A model generated the notes under the pieces. It did not search any database. It worked only from the letters and a program-made list of their open reading frames with translations, and had not been told where the DNA came from. Shown here one piece after another: positions 24,171 through 35,311 of a stretch of 64,000 bases of DNA. Made by a program: the position numbers and the translations under genes. Every line of letters starts with the position of its first letter. Within the stretch, counting starts at the first letter, position 1. Source of the stretch: Hymenopellis radicata (Eukaryota; Basidiomycota; Agaricomycetes; Agaricales; Physalacriaceae); the NCBI GenBank assembly GCA_015501595.1, contig JADNRX010000030.1, positions 221,168 to 285,167 of the forward strand, given 5' to 3'.

Positions 24171-24718
24171 GTTATTGTTCCTTGATAGGGAACTTGCTGA
24201 AACCTTGGATCCACGGGAAGACGGAACGTCTACGATACGTTCTCGTCTTCTCAACATACTATTCGATTGAATGCGAGGGGTGCGACCAGCCGCTTCTAAC
24301 GGAGCAGCGCCTGCTGGCGGGTCGGGCGGACCTGGACCGCAGCGACCACCGCTTAGTTTCGACAACATGCAGCCCAAAACCCATGAACGCCTCCTCACGC
24401 CGATCACAGAGAAAAGTTCTGTCTATACACACGGTCGCGCGATGTCTGTTGCTCTCCCACTTCCTCCTTGCACTCACCCGAGTCGTCGCCCCATTGGCGA
24501 CGCCGCTCTACATCCTCATTGTACGACTACATGAAGACTCAGCACCTGGCGACGCAGTGTACGATTCCTGCATCACACCCAGATCCAGCAGGATCAACAG
24601 CACCAGCTTGCTTTGGTCCCAGCACGATGACGAATAGCCAGCGGACTCAGCAGTTGGCCTCCCGCCTGCGGAGCCTTCTATTCCCTCAGAGTGCTGCCTG
24701 CTACGTATTCATATCACC
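24171..24718. other. Degenerate sequence between two gene fragments
   Basis: Short frames only. One proline/glycine-rich frame at about 24270-24500 (GGSGGPGPQRPPLSFDNMQP) could be another exon remnant, but nothing joins it. Confidence 0.3.
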
Positions 24719-24990
24719 GTAGGTGGAGGAACCGCTGGTCTCGTCGTAGGCGCCCGACCCTCAGAAGATGCGAAAACCTCCGTGCTCGTCCTCGAAGCCG
24801 GCCCAGCGAACCTCAATGACAACCTTCTGTGTATGTCGCCCTTCACCACATCCCGTCTCCACACCGTTGACGTCGGCCCGGCCAGTTCGATAAGCCCGCA
24901 TACGATTGGGCGTATACCACCGTACGTGTTCGCGGTTTGTGGGTTGACGTGGACTAATTATGGTTCGCAGATGGGCTTGTAATGACTTTG
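24719..24990 (+). pseudogene. GMC oxidoreductase N-terminal fragment
   Basis: The frame VGGGTAGLVVGARPSED ... TSVLVLEAGP carries the Rossmann GxGxxG-type FAD-binding start and the acidic VLEAG ending of the second strand, both typical of alcohol/aryl-alcohol oxidases. After an intron-like segment, FDKPAYDWAYTT resembles the next conserved motif, but in a different phase. The remaining roughly 500 residues, including the catalytic histidine region, are absent. It is therefore a broken copy next to the PH-domain fragment. Confidence 0.65.
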
Positions 24991-25644
24991 CGATCGGGGT
25001 ACACCATCGGCAACGAGGATGCGATACGTGACGAGGACAACAACCCTACCGGTTTTTTCAGGTTGGAGTTTTGAGTTTGCTAGCGGAAACGTCGCGTCTT
25101 ATGGGCCTAATGAGCTTCGATCCCCAAGTCATGTCGGATCTGGGCTCGGACTATTGTATAATTCCCGTGCATCTTGTTTTCGCGTTCATTCCATCTTCTT
25201 GGACGGAAGCTTACCAGCCTCGCAAGACAAGGTTTCTGATGATGAGGATGAAATCCTAGGCATGTCTCTTCCCGGTTCTTCATGATCGAGCTTTATTCAT
25301 TGTACCGCAGCACCTGCATAACCGTACCAATGCTAAGCTACGAAGACCTCGCTCCCCTAGCAGCCGCTGCAGCTGTACGTGTCGCTACGTATCCTGATGT
25401 GTTCCAGACAACGGGATCTCTGCGAATTCTGCGAAGCGAGTTCGCGAAAGCGGCGCGCCTGTCGCCGCCTTCACAAGGTCATCGGCTCTCCGGCCCGCTG
25501 AGTATACTGCTAAGATACGATTTCTACATAGCTCTTGTCGCGTCGCGCGGCACTGGTGCCCGGTGGTAGTGTGTATCTTGATAGTCTCTTTCGTTACCCG
25601 TGCTCGTCCGCATGGTAGGCTTGACGATGTGTGTAATATGTAGA
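24991..25644. other. No recognised gene
   Basis: A 95-codon open frame at 25282-25569 lacks recognisable motifs and probably arises by chance. The segment ends at the border of segmental copy B. Confidence 0.4.
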
Positions 25645-28289
25645 AGCGGGTCGTACGCTGTACATGTATTCCGATGATAGTAAAAGGATGTCTTGATTGT
25701 GACTATATTCGCAGCTTTGTCTGATCACTAATTCTCGGTTGAGTTGAAGGTATTGCCTATGCCTCTGGTTCCGCAAGTATTGTGTCAATCGGCAACCCGA
25801 CCTGTGGCGCATCGGCGTGTCTGCCTGTGTTTTCTGCGACGGTCGAATTGAGTACACTGAAATCCAACGATTTGTTCTCGAACGAATCCTCTGCCGGTTC
25901 TTTTGTATGCTCGCGACTCATGATCACTTGCTCGGGATCAGCCCTCTTGTCCATGTTGACCGCGATACACCACACCGCCCACGAGCCGTATCTACGCGGT
26001 GAATGAGTGTTTGATAGCTAGCATGTAGATCCAGCTCACACTTGAGTCGCCATCAGCAGTGTGGCGATCAGCACCAGCATCACGCTGAGGGCGACGTCGA
26101 TGTCTTGATGATATTTGGCGAGCTTGAGCCCCCACCAAATCATCAAATACACAGCAAACGCCATCTTGAAAATACTAGCAAGCCGCGCTTCATTCAAAAC
26201 GGAAAAGGTCTCGAGCGGAGGGACGTACAAGGATTGAACGGCGGCGCATTTCAGTGTGGTTTGTACGAGACGCTTCGGGTATCGAAGGCGATACAGCAGA
26301 AGTCCGATGAATATCGATTGCTCGGTCGTTGCTTGAAATAGCCAGATGACGCCCAAAGAGAAGATGGCAGGATTGAGCGAGATTTGGAGCGCTGCCTGCA
26401 TGAAGAAAAGCGAGAACAATGTCTACGAGTACGACATCAGCGAGATGTGAGAGCGAGAGAGACGCCGCCACATACACAGATGTGATGTACCAACAATGTC
26501 CAGCGCATGTTTGACCGGTAAATCATTTCGTAGAGGTCTATACGTACGATGCGAGGTCGGTCAAACTAATTTGCAAAAGTAGGCGAAGAGAGACCAACAT
26601 AAACCTGAGACGACCACGCACGCAAAGCGAATCTCTCCCATGCGATTGAGAGTATACTTCTCTGCCAACATCGGGGAGGATAGTAATTGTAGTAGGAGTG
26701 CAATAGTAGTATAGAATGTGTTCAGGCCATCTGGATAACGCAAATGAGGGACAAGAATCGGCTTGAGGGAAATGCTTACAGGTGACAGTATTTCGTTTAT
26801 TTTCGAAGGACAACGCAGGGAAAACGGTCGAGAAGCGTAGGAACGCCAATTCCGTAAGCTTGCCGGAGAGATAGAGTATGATGAAATAAACAAAGGTCGG
26901 AATACCGTACTGGTTGTAAGATCAGTAAGAGAATCGAGTTGAAATGGAAACATACAAAGGCTACTGTGGTGGGATATATTTGCATCATGTTCATTTTCAT
27001 AAGCTCCTCAAGTGTGGTTTCTGAAAGTTTGTCTGTTCCAGAGCCTGTGACATTGGCGGACACGAAACTCGAAACGAACGGGTAATTGAGTGTGGCGTTG
27101 ATGTAATCGGCAGACGCTGTCCGGGGTGTTATTAGAAAAGTATCACGCGCACAAGATGTATGTACGCACCACAAGTGGTCCCGCCACTTGGAGAAAGACT
27201 TGGGCAATGTACATTTGGTCGGAACTTGACCATGTCCTTGTGAATGTACCTAGACGATTAACAGGTATCGATATCTATGCTGCAGGTCAAGATGCGAGCG
27301 ACGTCACCTGCAAATGTCCAAGTCAGATTCAAACGGCATCTCGGAGAGCTGGCTATAACACTCGTCAAACCTAACAAGGATTCAAAATATGCGACAAATA
27401 AGGTCAGCAGGAACAGCTCACGAATCATATTGAGCGTTTTCGCCTGTACAATACGTCGTCGCCGCGTTGCATACATCCGTTGCTGCTCGCTGGGCAATCA
27501 CAGCAGTCGCATTGTCTATAGTCGACTCGGAGAGAGACGTCTCTTTCATGATCTGTTGCGCGAGGGCTGGCCTAACGTAGACGAACGACTTTTCGAGCTG
27601 CCTCGCACTAAGGTCGTAAGCCTCGATCTGTAAGTCTTCTGTCAAACGAAGCCACATGTCGACCTGGAGAGGGACCGCCAATGACAGGGCAGAGTAGTAC
27701 ATCGAGAATATGACGCTGGCAGCCGCGATAGAGTGCTGTATAGAAAGCGACTCTATGTGCACGTCGACGGGGACTCCGATCAATTGGGTCGTGTTGGAAT
27801 TGGCTACCATGGAAGGCGCGCGGAAAAGGAACTCTGACAGTGGATATGTTCAGATTAATTTCGGTTACGCCATTCAATGACATACCAGTATTGGTCTCAA
27901 CGCCGTACAGTGCTAGTATTGATGCTTGTTAGAGGAAGCCCACCTTGTGATGTATGAACACATACTCATCGTGTTGATACGGCCAATACAATCTTGTGTC
28001 AAGGCCGAGCTGTTCCCATAAATGTCAGCGGTTGGTGCTACAATTAAGCTGTAAAGTCCAAGATTCAGTAAGCAAACGACGTGACGGAATCGTATCCCAC
28101 ACCTTCCCAAAAATTGTTCAAATGCATCGAACAGTTCTCCTGGCTGACGGCTTGCTACGTCGTGAACAATGGCCAGGAGAAAGAGAAGAGAAAAAGTGAA
28201 GGTCTGCATGGGGAAAAAATATGTACAGTCTGGAGCTCGGAGGTGAAAGAAGTCACACAGACAGTGAAGACGGGAGACCTTTTAAACGA
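25645..28289. repeat. Segmental duplication, copy B (undisrupted)
   Basis: About 2.6 kb matching 3449-5133 plus 21602-22490. It reads straight through the site where copy A carries the transposon. Homology ends near 28289, after the shared ACCTTTTAAACGA. Confidence 0.9.
26036..28209 (-). CDS. Uncharacterised multi-pass membrane protein (copy B)
   Basis: A multi-exon gene starting at ATG 28207-28209 with signal-like MQTFTFSLLFLLAIVHDVAS and ending at 26036 after LVLIATLLMATQV. Exons recognisable by conservation with copy A include about 28209-27960, 27800-27260, 27130-26950, 26720-26560 and 26419-26036. A large extracytoplasmic segment after the first helix has several N-glycosylation sequons (for example NSSALTQD, NATAVIAQ), and at least five further hydrophobic helices follow. 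Exon ends were not all fixed. I do not recognise the family. Strong conservation of exons between the copies suggests selection or a recent duplication. Confidence 0.6.
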
Positions 28290-29360
28290 CGGATTACACT
28301 GGCATTGACATTACTACCCGTTACACCTTCTCCCTGACAGCTGAGGGCAGTTCTAAGACTTGGCCCCGCGAAGGTTCGAGTCGTTACTCCGGGTTCAGAG
28401 GAAATACGCGGCGAGAAAAAAGCTCGGGGAAGACGTGCTCCAAGATGCATTCCGCTGTTAATCTGCCCCCCTTCATGATTAGACTGGCGTTCAACTGTCC
28501 CAGTAATAAGCTTTGCAAGCACGAAGGCCGTCCAACGAGGTTCTTGTTCAATGTTGGTACCTCAAGCGAAGTACTTAAGGCAGGCCTGTCTTGACTGCGA
28601 AACAACTGGATTACAGAGCTTCCTCATGTGGCGCCTGAAGTACAAACGTGTCAGAGCGCTCGAAAAGGGGAAAGGCACCGTTCATACCTAACACTGAGGC
28701 TGCTTCATGGAGGGAGGTTAAGAATAAGTTGACATGACTGTTCGACTGTGAGATACCGTCTGCCACGGTCACAGGTAATGATAGCAGGGGCATTGATACA
28801 AGGACTCGGATTGCAGAGGAGCAAGGTATAAGGTCGCCTACTTCGAAGCCAGACTGTAAGGGTACTAGGCCGCGTCAGATATACAGCTGTAACAGTAATA
28901 ATTAATTCACCTTTTTTTTTGCAGGTAAACAGCTTGAAAATGATCATATGTAGTAAGCCGACGTCAGAGAGCTGGAGGATTCATGGCAGATAGGCAGTAG
29001 GCACCAGCCGACGAGTTCGACAGCTATCTAGAGAGAGGAACGGCAGATAAAGATAACTTGAGTGAAAGTGACCGAGTCCCGACTCGGATGCTACAATAGG
29101 GCGATCAAATCTGGAGTCATTTAGTCAGCAAGTGATACTTACTCTCTGCAGTTGCTCTGCAGCCTCTGGATCTATGTACGTGTGCTTGAAGTATATTACA
29201 TGCATAGCTGATAAATGGTAGTCACAAACGCGCCAGAACTACCAAAATTTCAGTATCAAGTCGGCTTGATCAGAAGCCATTCCGAGTAGATCATTTCACG
29301 ACGAATAAGTAAGGCATTCATCAGACTCGGCGTACGTGAGAGGTCAACTCTGCATTAGAG
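28290..29360. other. Intergenic region, no recognised gene
   Basis: Short minus-strand frames at 28253-28947 show no motif and no clear joins. The sequence is otherwise unremarkable. Confidence 0.4.
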
Positions 29361-31078
29361 TTACAGGACTCGTGCTAGTGAATTCTCCGATACAACAGGT
29401 AAAGTTACCCTAAACACCAAAAACTGATTATCAACGTCATCTCCTGCATCAAACGGTACACCGAGCGAGATTCCGTGGGTGCTGATGAAGTCGTTATCAG
29501 CCTGAAGTGGCAGGTCAGTGATGTAGAAGATACAAGGGCAGTAGAACTTACTAAGGTGAATAGGAAGTAGTCATTCGGGAAGTCTGCATCACCGACAGGT
29601 GCTATGGCAAGCGACTCCCATTTGGCGTCGATGAGTGTCGCATCGTTGTCTCCGGCTGTAGACAATCTAAGTAGGCAGATTATCATCGGACACGGAAGAA
29701 AATACACACCATTGTGTAGCCCAAATCTCGCCAGCTGATCATCATCGATGTAGTCTACAAAAGAGACGTATTCTGCGGGTGTGATATCGTCGTTCAACTT
29801 GCCATCTTCTGCGATTGGATTCTCGGGGTCGTCGTACTTATCTCCGTGAATATCAGTGGCAGCCGCAATAGTGAACAGGTCGGCTTGCCTAATTTATGAC
29901 GTTAACGTACAATAACCAGAAACACGAAGCGCACGTACTTGTACTTCGACTCGGTATCATCGCCACCTTTGCCATCCCCGTCGCGGCTCAACGATAGGAA
30001 GACACCTTGACCCAAGAAGAGGATCTCACTGCTCGCGCGCGTCTTGCCTTTGCTGTTACTGATTGGAAGTGGGACAACCCATTCCCCGACAAGCGCTGGC
30101 CGTTCCGACGACACATCGGAGACATCGTATGCAACTAGGCGTGTATAACGCGACGTGGTCTTGTCGCCGCCTCCGTCCTGTATTGTGGCAGACTGCAACA
30201 TGGCATAAAGAATTTGATTCTCGGCATCGATGGTTAGACCCTCGAAGCCCGCGTTTGCCCCTCTGCCCGTCTCTGGGTCATCGTCGGAGGTGAAGCTTAG
30301 GTTCCCTTTAGAATCATAAGGAAGTATGGCCGCTGGTGGCTGGATGGTCTGTATGAGGTTACCGTCGCCCGAGAAACGGTAGATGTACGGTCCATACTCG
30401 TCACTAATCCAGAATGAGCCGTCCGCATTAGCCACGATTCCCTCTATGTCTAAAGTCAGACGGTCGGTCGACAGAGGGATCGGCATCTGAGGATCCGCGA
30501 ATACAAGGCTCGGGTATCCATTCTCGGCTGCCCGCCAGCTCGTCGCGTCCAATCCGGTCGTTTTTGCTCCGTTGCGCTCGAATTGCAGAGTCGTGTTGAC
30601 ATACGACAAGATCAACGTCTCTTTGGCGTCATCGTAAGATAGATCCTCGTCGTCCTCATATGGATTCAGCCAGAAATCAATCTCATGCTGACGGGCTTGA
30701 TAATCAATGGTCGTCTCCCTGTATGTGGCTGTAAAGAAACGCCGAGCACGCGAGACCAAGAACGTACACATTATACCCTCGATCAGGATGGGCAATGAAC
30801 GTCCCTGTGAAAGTGCCATTCTCCAGCTTTCGCCATGACCCATTCTTGAGCGCTACAGCACTTCCGATTCCTCCCATTGTATCTCCCGTCGACTCGACAA
30901 AGTCTGATGGGATTACGCCAAAGCCAACGATACCCTTGTTGATGTATGTCTGGCCATCGAGTGAAACCTTCACATCGTCGCGCTTGATACGGACGGGAGA
31001 GCAATGTGTCTGTGCAATCAAGAGCAGGAGCAGCGAGGGCAATAGAGCGAACATAGTGAGCTGCTTTACAACCCGCAC
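29361..31078 (-). CDS. Secreted phytase-like esterase (PF13449 type)
   Basis: Predicted 504-residue protein in five exons: 31078-30768, 30718-29939, 29888-29710, 29655-29552 and 29501-29361. All junctions are GT-AG and in frame. The N-terminus is a signal peptide (LLPSLLLLLIAQTHCSPV) with a KR site shortly after. The body shows motifs of the esterase-like phytase domain: GIGSAVAL, HPDRGYN, DIEGIVANADGSFWISDEYGPYIYRF, GFEGLTIDAENQILYAMLQS, DAKWESLAIAPVGD and DYFLFTLADNDFISTHG. These form a beta-propeller-like secreted protein; substrate and true phytase activity are not established for this family. Several N-glycosylation sequons are present. No damage is visible. Confidence 0.85.
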
Positions 31079-31748
31079 GCGAGCAGCTATATATGGATGT
31101 CTATTTTCGTAGAACGTGCGTAATGGACCTGGTGGCTCCCATTTGAAAAGGAGGCATGTGCTCGCCAGGTGCTCGCCTTGCTCGTTTTCTAGACGGTTCC
31201 TCGTTTAGCGCAAGCGAATAAATAAGCTTCTCCAAGCCGGACTAATTGGTTGAAGACCTCCTGATATAAGGCATCATCTTGCTTTCTGAATGGGATGAGG
31301 GACGTCGGCCACGGACTACAGCGTTGGAATTCATTCCAACCATGTGGGTCGCAGACTTCAGTCAAGGACGCATCAGCTGTCTGCAATCACATTGACAATG
31401 TACAATGGACTCAAGGCACGCTGTGACCTGTGGTGCAATGTACAGAACCAGTGGATATGGCGATACTGGTTTTGGGGAGCGTGCATCGTGGGCGCCAGAT
31501 TATTCTCGAACGAGCCGCTTGGTTGGCTTGGCGTAGCGACTCCTGGTGTCGATTTGAGCGCCGTATCCGAGGGGGAACTTTATCCAGAAGACAGGGCGAG
31601 CGAAGAGTCGGCAGCGTGGGAGCGTACCGTACATGATGGCGAATGGAGAGTGGGAAGGGTGGTATTCATGTTATGCATAGTTGTTGATAGTGAATGCCGC
31701 TCGGCCAGTCACAGTCAAGACATTTTCGTTGCCCTCTAACTCGTTAAC
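31079..31748. other. Intergenic region
   Basis: Promoter side of the phytase-like gene. A 131-codon plus-strand frame at 31344-31739 has no recognisable motif and no supported splicing. Confidence 0.4.
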
Positions 31749-32466
31749 CTACGGAGGCTTAGAATGTTTGCTTGCTAGAGCAAGACGAAAACCTACCGGG
31801 TGAACCGACATTTCTTCATCTTTACCTGCCTCCTCGTCTTCAGATGCCTCTTTGTCGTCATTTGACTCTTCACTCATCTCTTCATCCGACTCTTCGTCAC
31901 CAGAATCAGAATCAGCTTGTCCCTGCCCGACCTCCGTGTCGTCCTGAACGCGATGCTCGCGGGCTTCCCGTCTGAGACGTGCATGGTATTCCCTTAACAG
32001 GGGAGAGGCATGCTCTCATAATTGGCGAACCACGTCGGCGACAGAACCGGTAGATGAGGTTAGTCCAGTGTTCATGGCGAGGAAAGGTACGTGGGAGGTA
32101 TCGTGGTTATAGTATATGCAGAGCGTTATAGGTGTGAGCGATTTGGGAAAAGTCCTCACTTATAAAAGTCCAGAATGTTGTGGTCGAATGCTGTCGAATG
32201 GAAAGAAAGCGTGACAGAATGACGCTCATCATGTCACGCTTAAGTGCTGGACAGTTCGAACCGTCTCTGCAATAAAAGAAGGCAGCGCGAAGCAGATTCG
32301 TGATAACATGATGTGCTCGTGTTCCGCGGCGGAGGGTATCCGTAGCGGCGTAGTCGTCTAGAAGGCCCAGCTCTGTAGATTGCGTGTTGCAGCATGTACA
32401 CAAGTCTGTCAGTGTGTCGCTAATGAGAAAGATGGTGAAACCAGTAGTGCCATCGTGAACGGACAT
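31749..32466 (-). CDS. Hypothetical protein with acidic C-terminus, possibly degraded
   Basis: Exon 1 (32466 to about 32162) encodes about 100 residues (DLCTCCNTQSTELGLL, LLRAAFFYCRDGSNCP) and ends at a GTGAGG donor. A second frame (about 32050-31749) gives SVADVVRQL, then a TGA stop, then REYHARLRREAREHRVQDD and a long acidic tail (ESDEEMSEESNDDKEASEDE). The stop may mark a pseudogene, or the true acceptor may lie after it. Not recognised; confidence in the structure is low. Confidence 0.35.
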
Positions 32467-32962
32467 TATCGGTTGAACTAGAGGGACCGCGCATCATTCA
32501 GAACCTGCTGGTATCTGGTACCCAGATGTCACGCCCAGCTTTCGTTTGTGGACAGCGAACGAAAACTGACGAGTATTTGCAGAGCCTAGGGCCGAAGTTG
32601 AACAAAGATCCAAGCCCTGGCAGTGGATATGACAGTGGAAGAAGAAAAGGTGGTAATCGGTATCCTCGGCCCGTTCACTTCCCACGGCGCACGCTGAGGA
32701 CGCGTTCGAATTTCGAATGGGATGGAGGCCGTAATCAACTACTTTCTGAGTCTTATCGTTTTTTTCATATGCTTCCTTCCTTACATCTGCTTGCGTTTTG
32801 TTTCGCCGAAGCCAGGTTCATGACACTGCATCGAATAAACCAGATATACAATAAGTAAGCCAAGTCATGCCTGTAGGTACCGCCATCCTTGCTTTCATGT
32901 AGCAGAATCCCACCGGGAGCCTCACTTGGCGAACTTCGTCCACCTAAAAGACTCGATGAATG
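32467..32962. other. Intergenic region
   Basis: A 110-codon plus-strand frame (32526-32858) lacks homology clues. No feature is supported. Confidence 0.35.
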
Positions 32963-33703
32963 TCAACTTGCGGTGCAGCCGAACAGCCCATACTTGCCGT
33001 AAACGATACCACCAACCATCTTAGACATCGAAGAAGGGAACAGAGCAGCTTCCGCTTTCGATTGATGTGCCGCAATCATCGCCAGCGCATACGAGTTCCC
33101 GACCTTCGAGCCCTTGATCTCTCTCTGCATCTCCTTCTGCGCTTCCCTGAACATACGCACAGGCATACTCCTCGCATACGCTTGCATCGCGGCCTCTCTC
33201 CGGTCTAGATGGGGCAACAGAACATCAGCGAGACGCTCTGCGGCGAGGGCGATGTCGTTCCCGTCCAGCTATCCATATCCAGCGGCGATGAATTGTGTTC
33301 AACAGGGGCAATCGCGAGCTGGTGCTCGAACTCCGAGACACACGGTAATATGTTTGTGCACTCATGTAGCGCGGCGTAAAGGTGATGAGACGACTTGAGG
33401 TACGCCTTGATATGCCATGCGGCGAAGCTCGCGTATTTCAAGAATGCTGCCTGGTTAGCGGGCGCGACGGTGGGCGCCTTGCCAATGATGCTTGATAGAT
33501 GGCGTCGAATAACGTTATGCGAGATAGTCAGGGAAGCAACGGCAAAGGCTGCAAATTTGTGAACACAATACGTGCTGGTAGAGATTACACAGATACGCAC
33601 AGTATTCGTCCTTGGCGTTGATAGTCTTGGAACTGATCTTGTTACGCTCAGAGAGGAGAACGGGTTCGACGGCTGGTGCTTTCTCGCCGTAGTACGACTC
33701 CAT
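32963..33703 (-). CDS. Hypothetical protein, helix-rich
   Basis: It starts at ATG 33701-33703 (MESYYGEKAPAVEPVLLSER). A GTGCGT donor near 33600 and an acceptor TTTGCAG near 33550 join it to AFAVASLTISHNVIRRHLSS. The continuation is helical (QAAFLKYASFAAWHIKAYLK), and a C-terminal part in another frame (ALAAERLADVLLPHLDRREA ... GGIVYGKYGLFG) follows. The junction between the last two parts near 33275-33300 is unresolved: either a missed intron or a frameshift. No family recognised. Confidence 0.45.
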
Positions 33704-34233
33704 TGCCAGTGATGGTCTGAGAAGAAGGCGGGGTAAAGGACAAATTGCCAGAGATACGGTGCTTTATAGGGAGGCGAGGTACTGAGTTGCTGTCTCAGAA
33801 TGTCTCTTGCTGTCAGGCTAACTCCATTGAGTATCGCGTGTAGGTCGACACTTCATCACAATGATGTTGTCTACAAATTCTATGTCGAAGCACACGACTC
33901 CCCGTGGGGTGTGTCGGTCAATAGAAACATGGAAGTGTCCTGATTTTGGGGAATACAAATGCTTTCCATACCGGACGAAGACTGGCGGGAAGGCGCCAAG
34001 TATATTATTAAGTGGTTTCTCCCGGGCGCCAGGAAGGTGGTGCTGCTCCACTGAGTATTTTTGACACCCGTCAACCGATTCGGACAATTCTAAGCGGCAG
34101 GGAGCATCTGACTATGGGAAGAACTTTATAATGTGTTCCTTGCGGCGGGCCGAAATCATTTGCGTGGACATGCTACAAGACCTGAGCATGCAAAGTCAAA
34201 CGTTATGGTCGAAGTATAAGGTTGCGCATACCA
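33704..34233. other. Intergenic region
   Basis: An 89-codon minus-strand frame (33818-34087) is not supported by motifs. It could be a further exon of the next gene, but no donor joins it. Confidence 0.3.
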
Positions 34234-34785
34234 TCACCCTACTTCCTTTGCTACAATGACGTTCGAATCGCCGGGGCTAATCGAAGCGTGACGAGGGCTA
34301 CTCTCCACCAAGAACTCCGATATGTTTTCAATCCCCTTCGGTGGACTATTGAGACGTAGACATATGACACTCGTCCTCGTGAAACGATAAGAGTCTTTCA
34401 TATAATGATATCGCCATGGAAGACACTGTCTAGTATGTAGTAATGAGTAGTCAAATCTATTGAGTTTCACAGAACGACTGACAAACGCAGATTCAATCCC
34501 ATTGGGACTAGTCATACGCGGCGTGTTGTTACTCTCCATGGTCATATAGAATGGACCATTCCTACGCAGCTGTTAGGCATGACACGCGCGGGTGACAAGT
34601 AGGACATACCCGAATCCGTTCATGTCCACTTCGTAAAGAAAGTTGCCATTATCGTTGAAGTCTTCATCCCCCGCGATATATAACACCATCCCGTCAAGGC
34701 GCGCCTTCACGTAAGTGGAATAGCATCGCAGGAGCCCGGCTACCAAGCCGACTAGAATGATACCGTAGGGGAGAAAGTACGCCAT
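34234..34785 (-). CDS. Small hypothetical membrane-anchored protein
   Basis: Two exons, 34785-34610 and 34561-34234, with intron GTATGT...GCGTAG joining DMNGFG to NGPFYMTMESN in frame, about 167 residues. The N-terminus is a hydrophobic helix (FLPYGIILVGLVAGLL). The remainder is soluble. No family recognised. Confidence 0.45.
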
Positions 34786-35311
34786 CGTCGCGTGTCCATT
34801 CCTCTTCCCTTGCGATGGGCCTCATCAGGAGGTTGTGGGCGCTCATCGTTGAACGCATGCGGGTCCTCTGGGGGCGAAACAGAATAGGGAACGTAGAGCA
34901 GATAACGACGTGTACGTTCCCTGTTATTCTGGGCGCCGAAGCTGGTATCGCCGAACGAGATCATGATTCTCGACGGCGAGGTCTTTTCTTGGATGTCTTT
35001 CGAGACGACATGGCAGGTGCAAAAAGAGATACGTTCGAGACCTGAGGCCGAGCTCGAATTGAGTTGACCGTCGGCCGCAGAGGAATTATCTGTTGGAGCC
35101 TTTCTTCCATCTCCTCGAAGGCTGGAAGGCGCACCTCTGAAAGGAAAACAGAACAGGTAAGCGAAGGATGGTGACAATAGTCAAGTAGCGTTTTGAGCAA
35201 GTGATCGTCCGTGACGGTCCACCACAACTCCACGGTCTTCCAGGCGTGTTCAGAATCCCAGAATAAATACATTATCTAATAAGTATACAATAATGATGTT
35301 ACTTGAATCAT
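34786..35311 (-). other. Two overlapping minus-strand open frames of uncertain status
   Basis: One frame (35272-34961, 103 codons, FEEMEERLQQIIPLRPTVNS, ending in a basic KKRPRRRES tail) and another (35177-34752, NNRERTRRYLLYVPYSVSPP) both look partly protein-like. They may be exons of one gene joined to the membrane-anchored gene downstream. Splicing could not be resolved. Confidence 0.3.
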
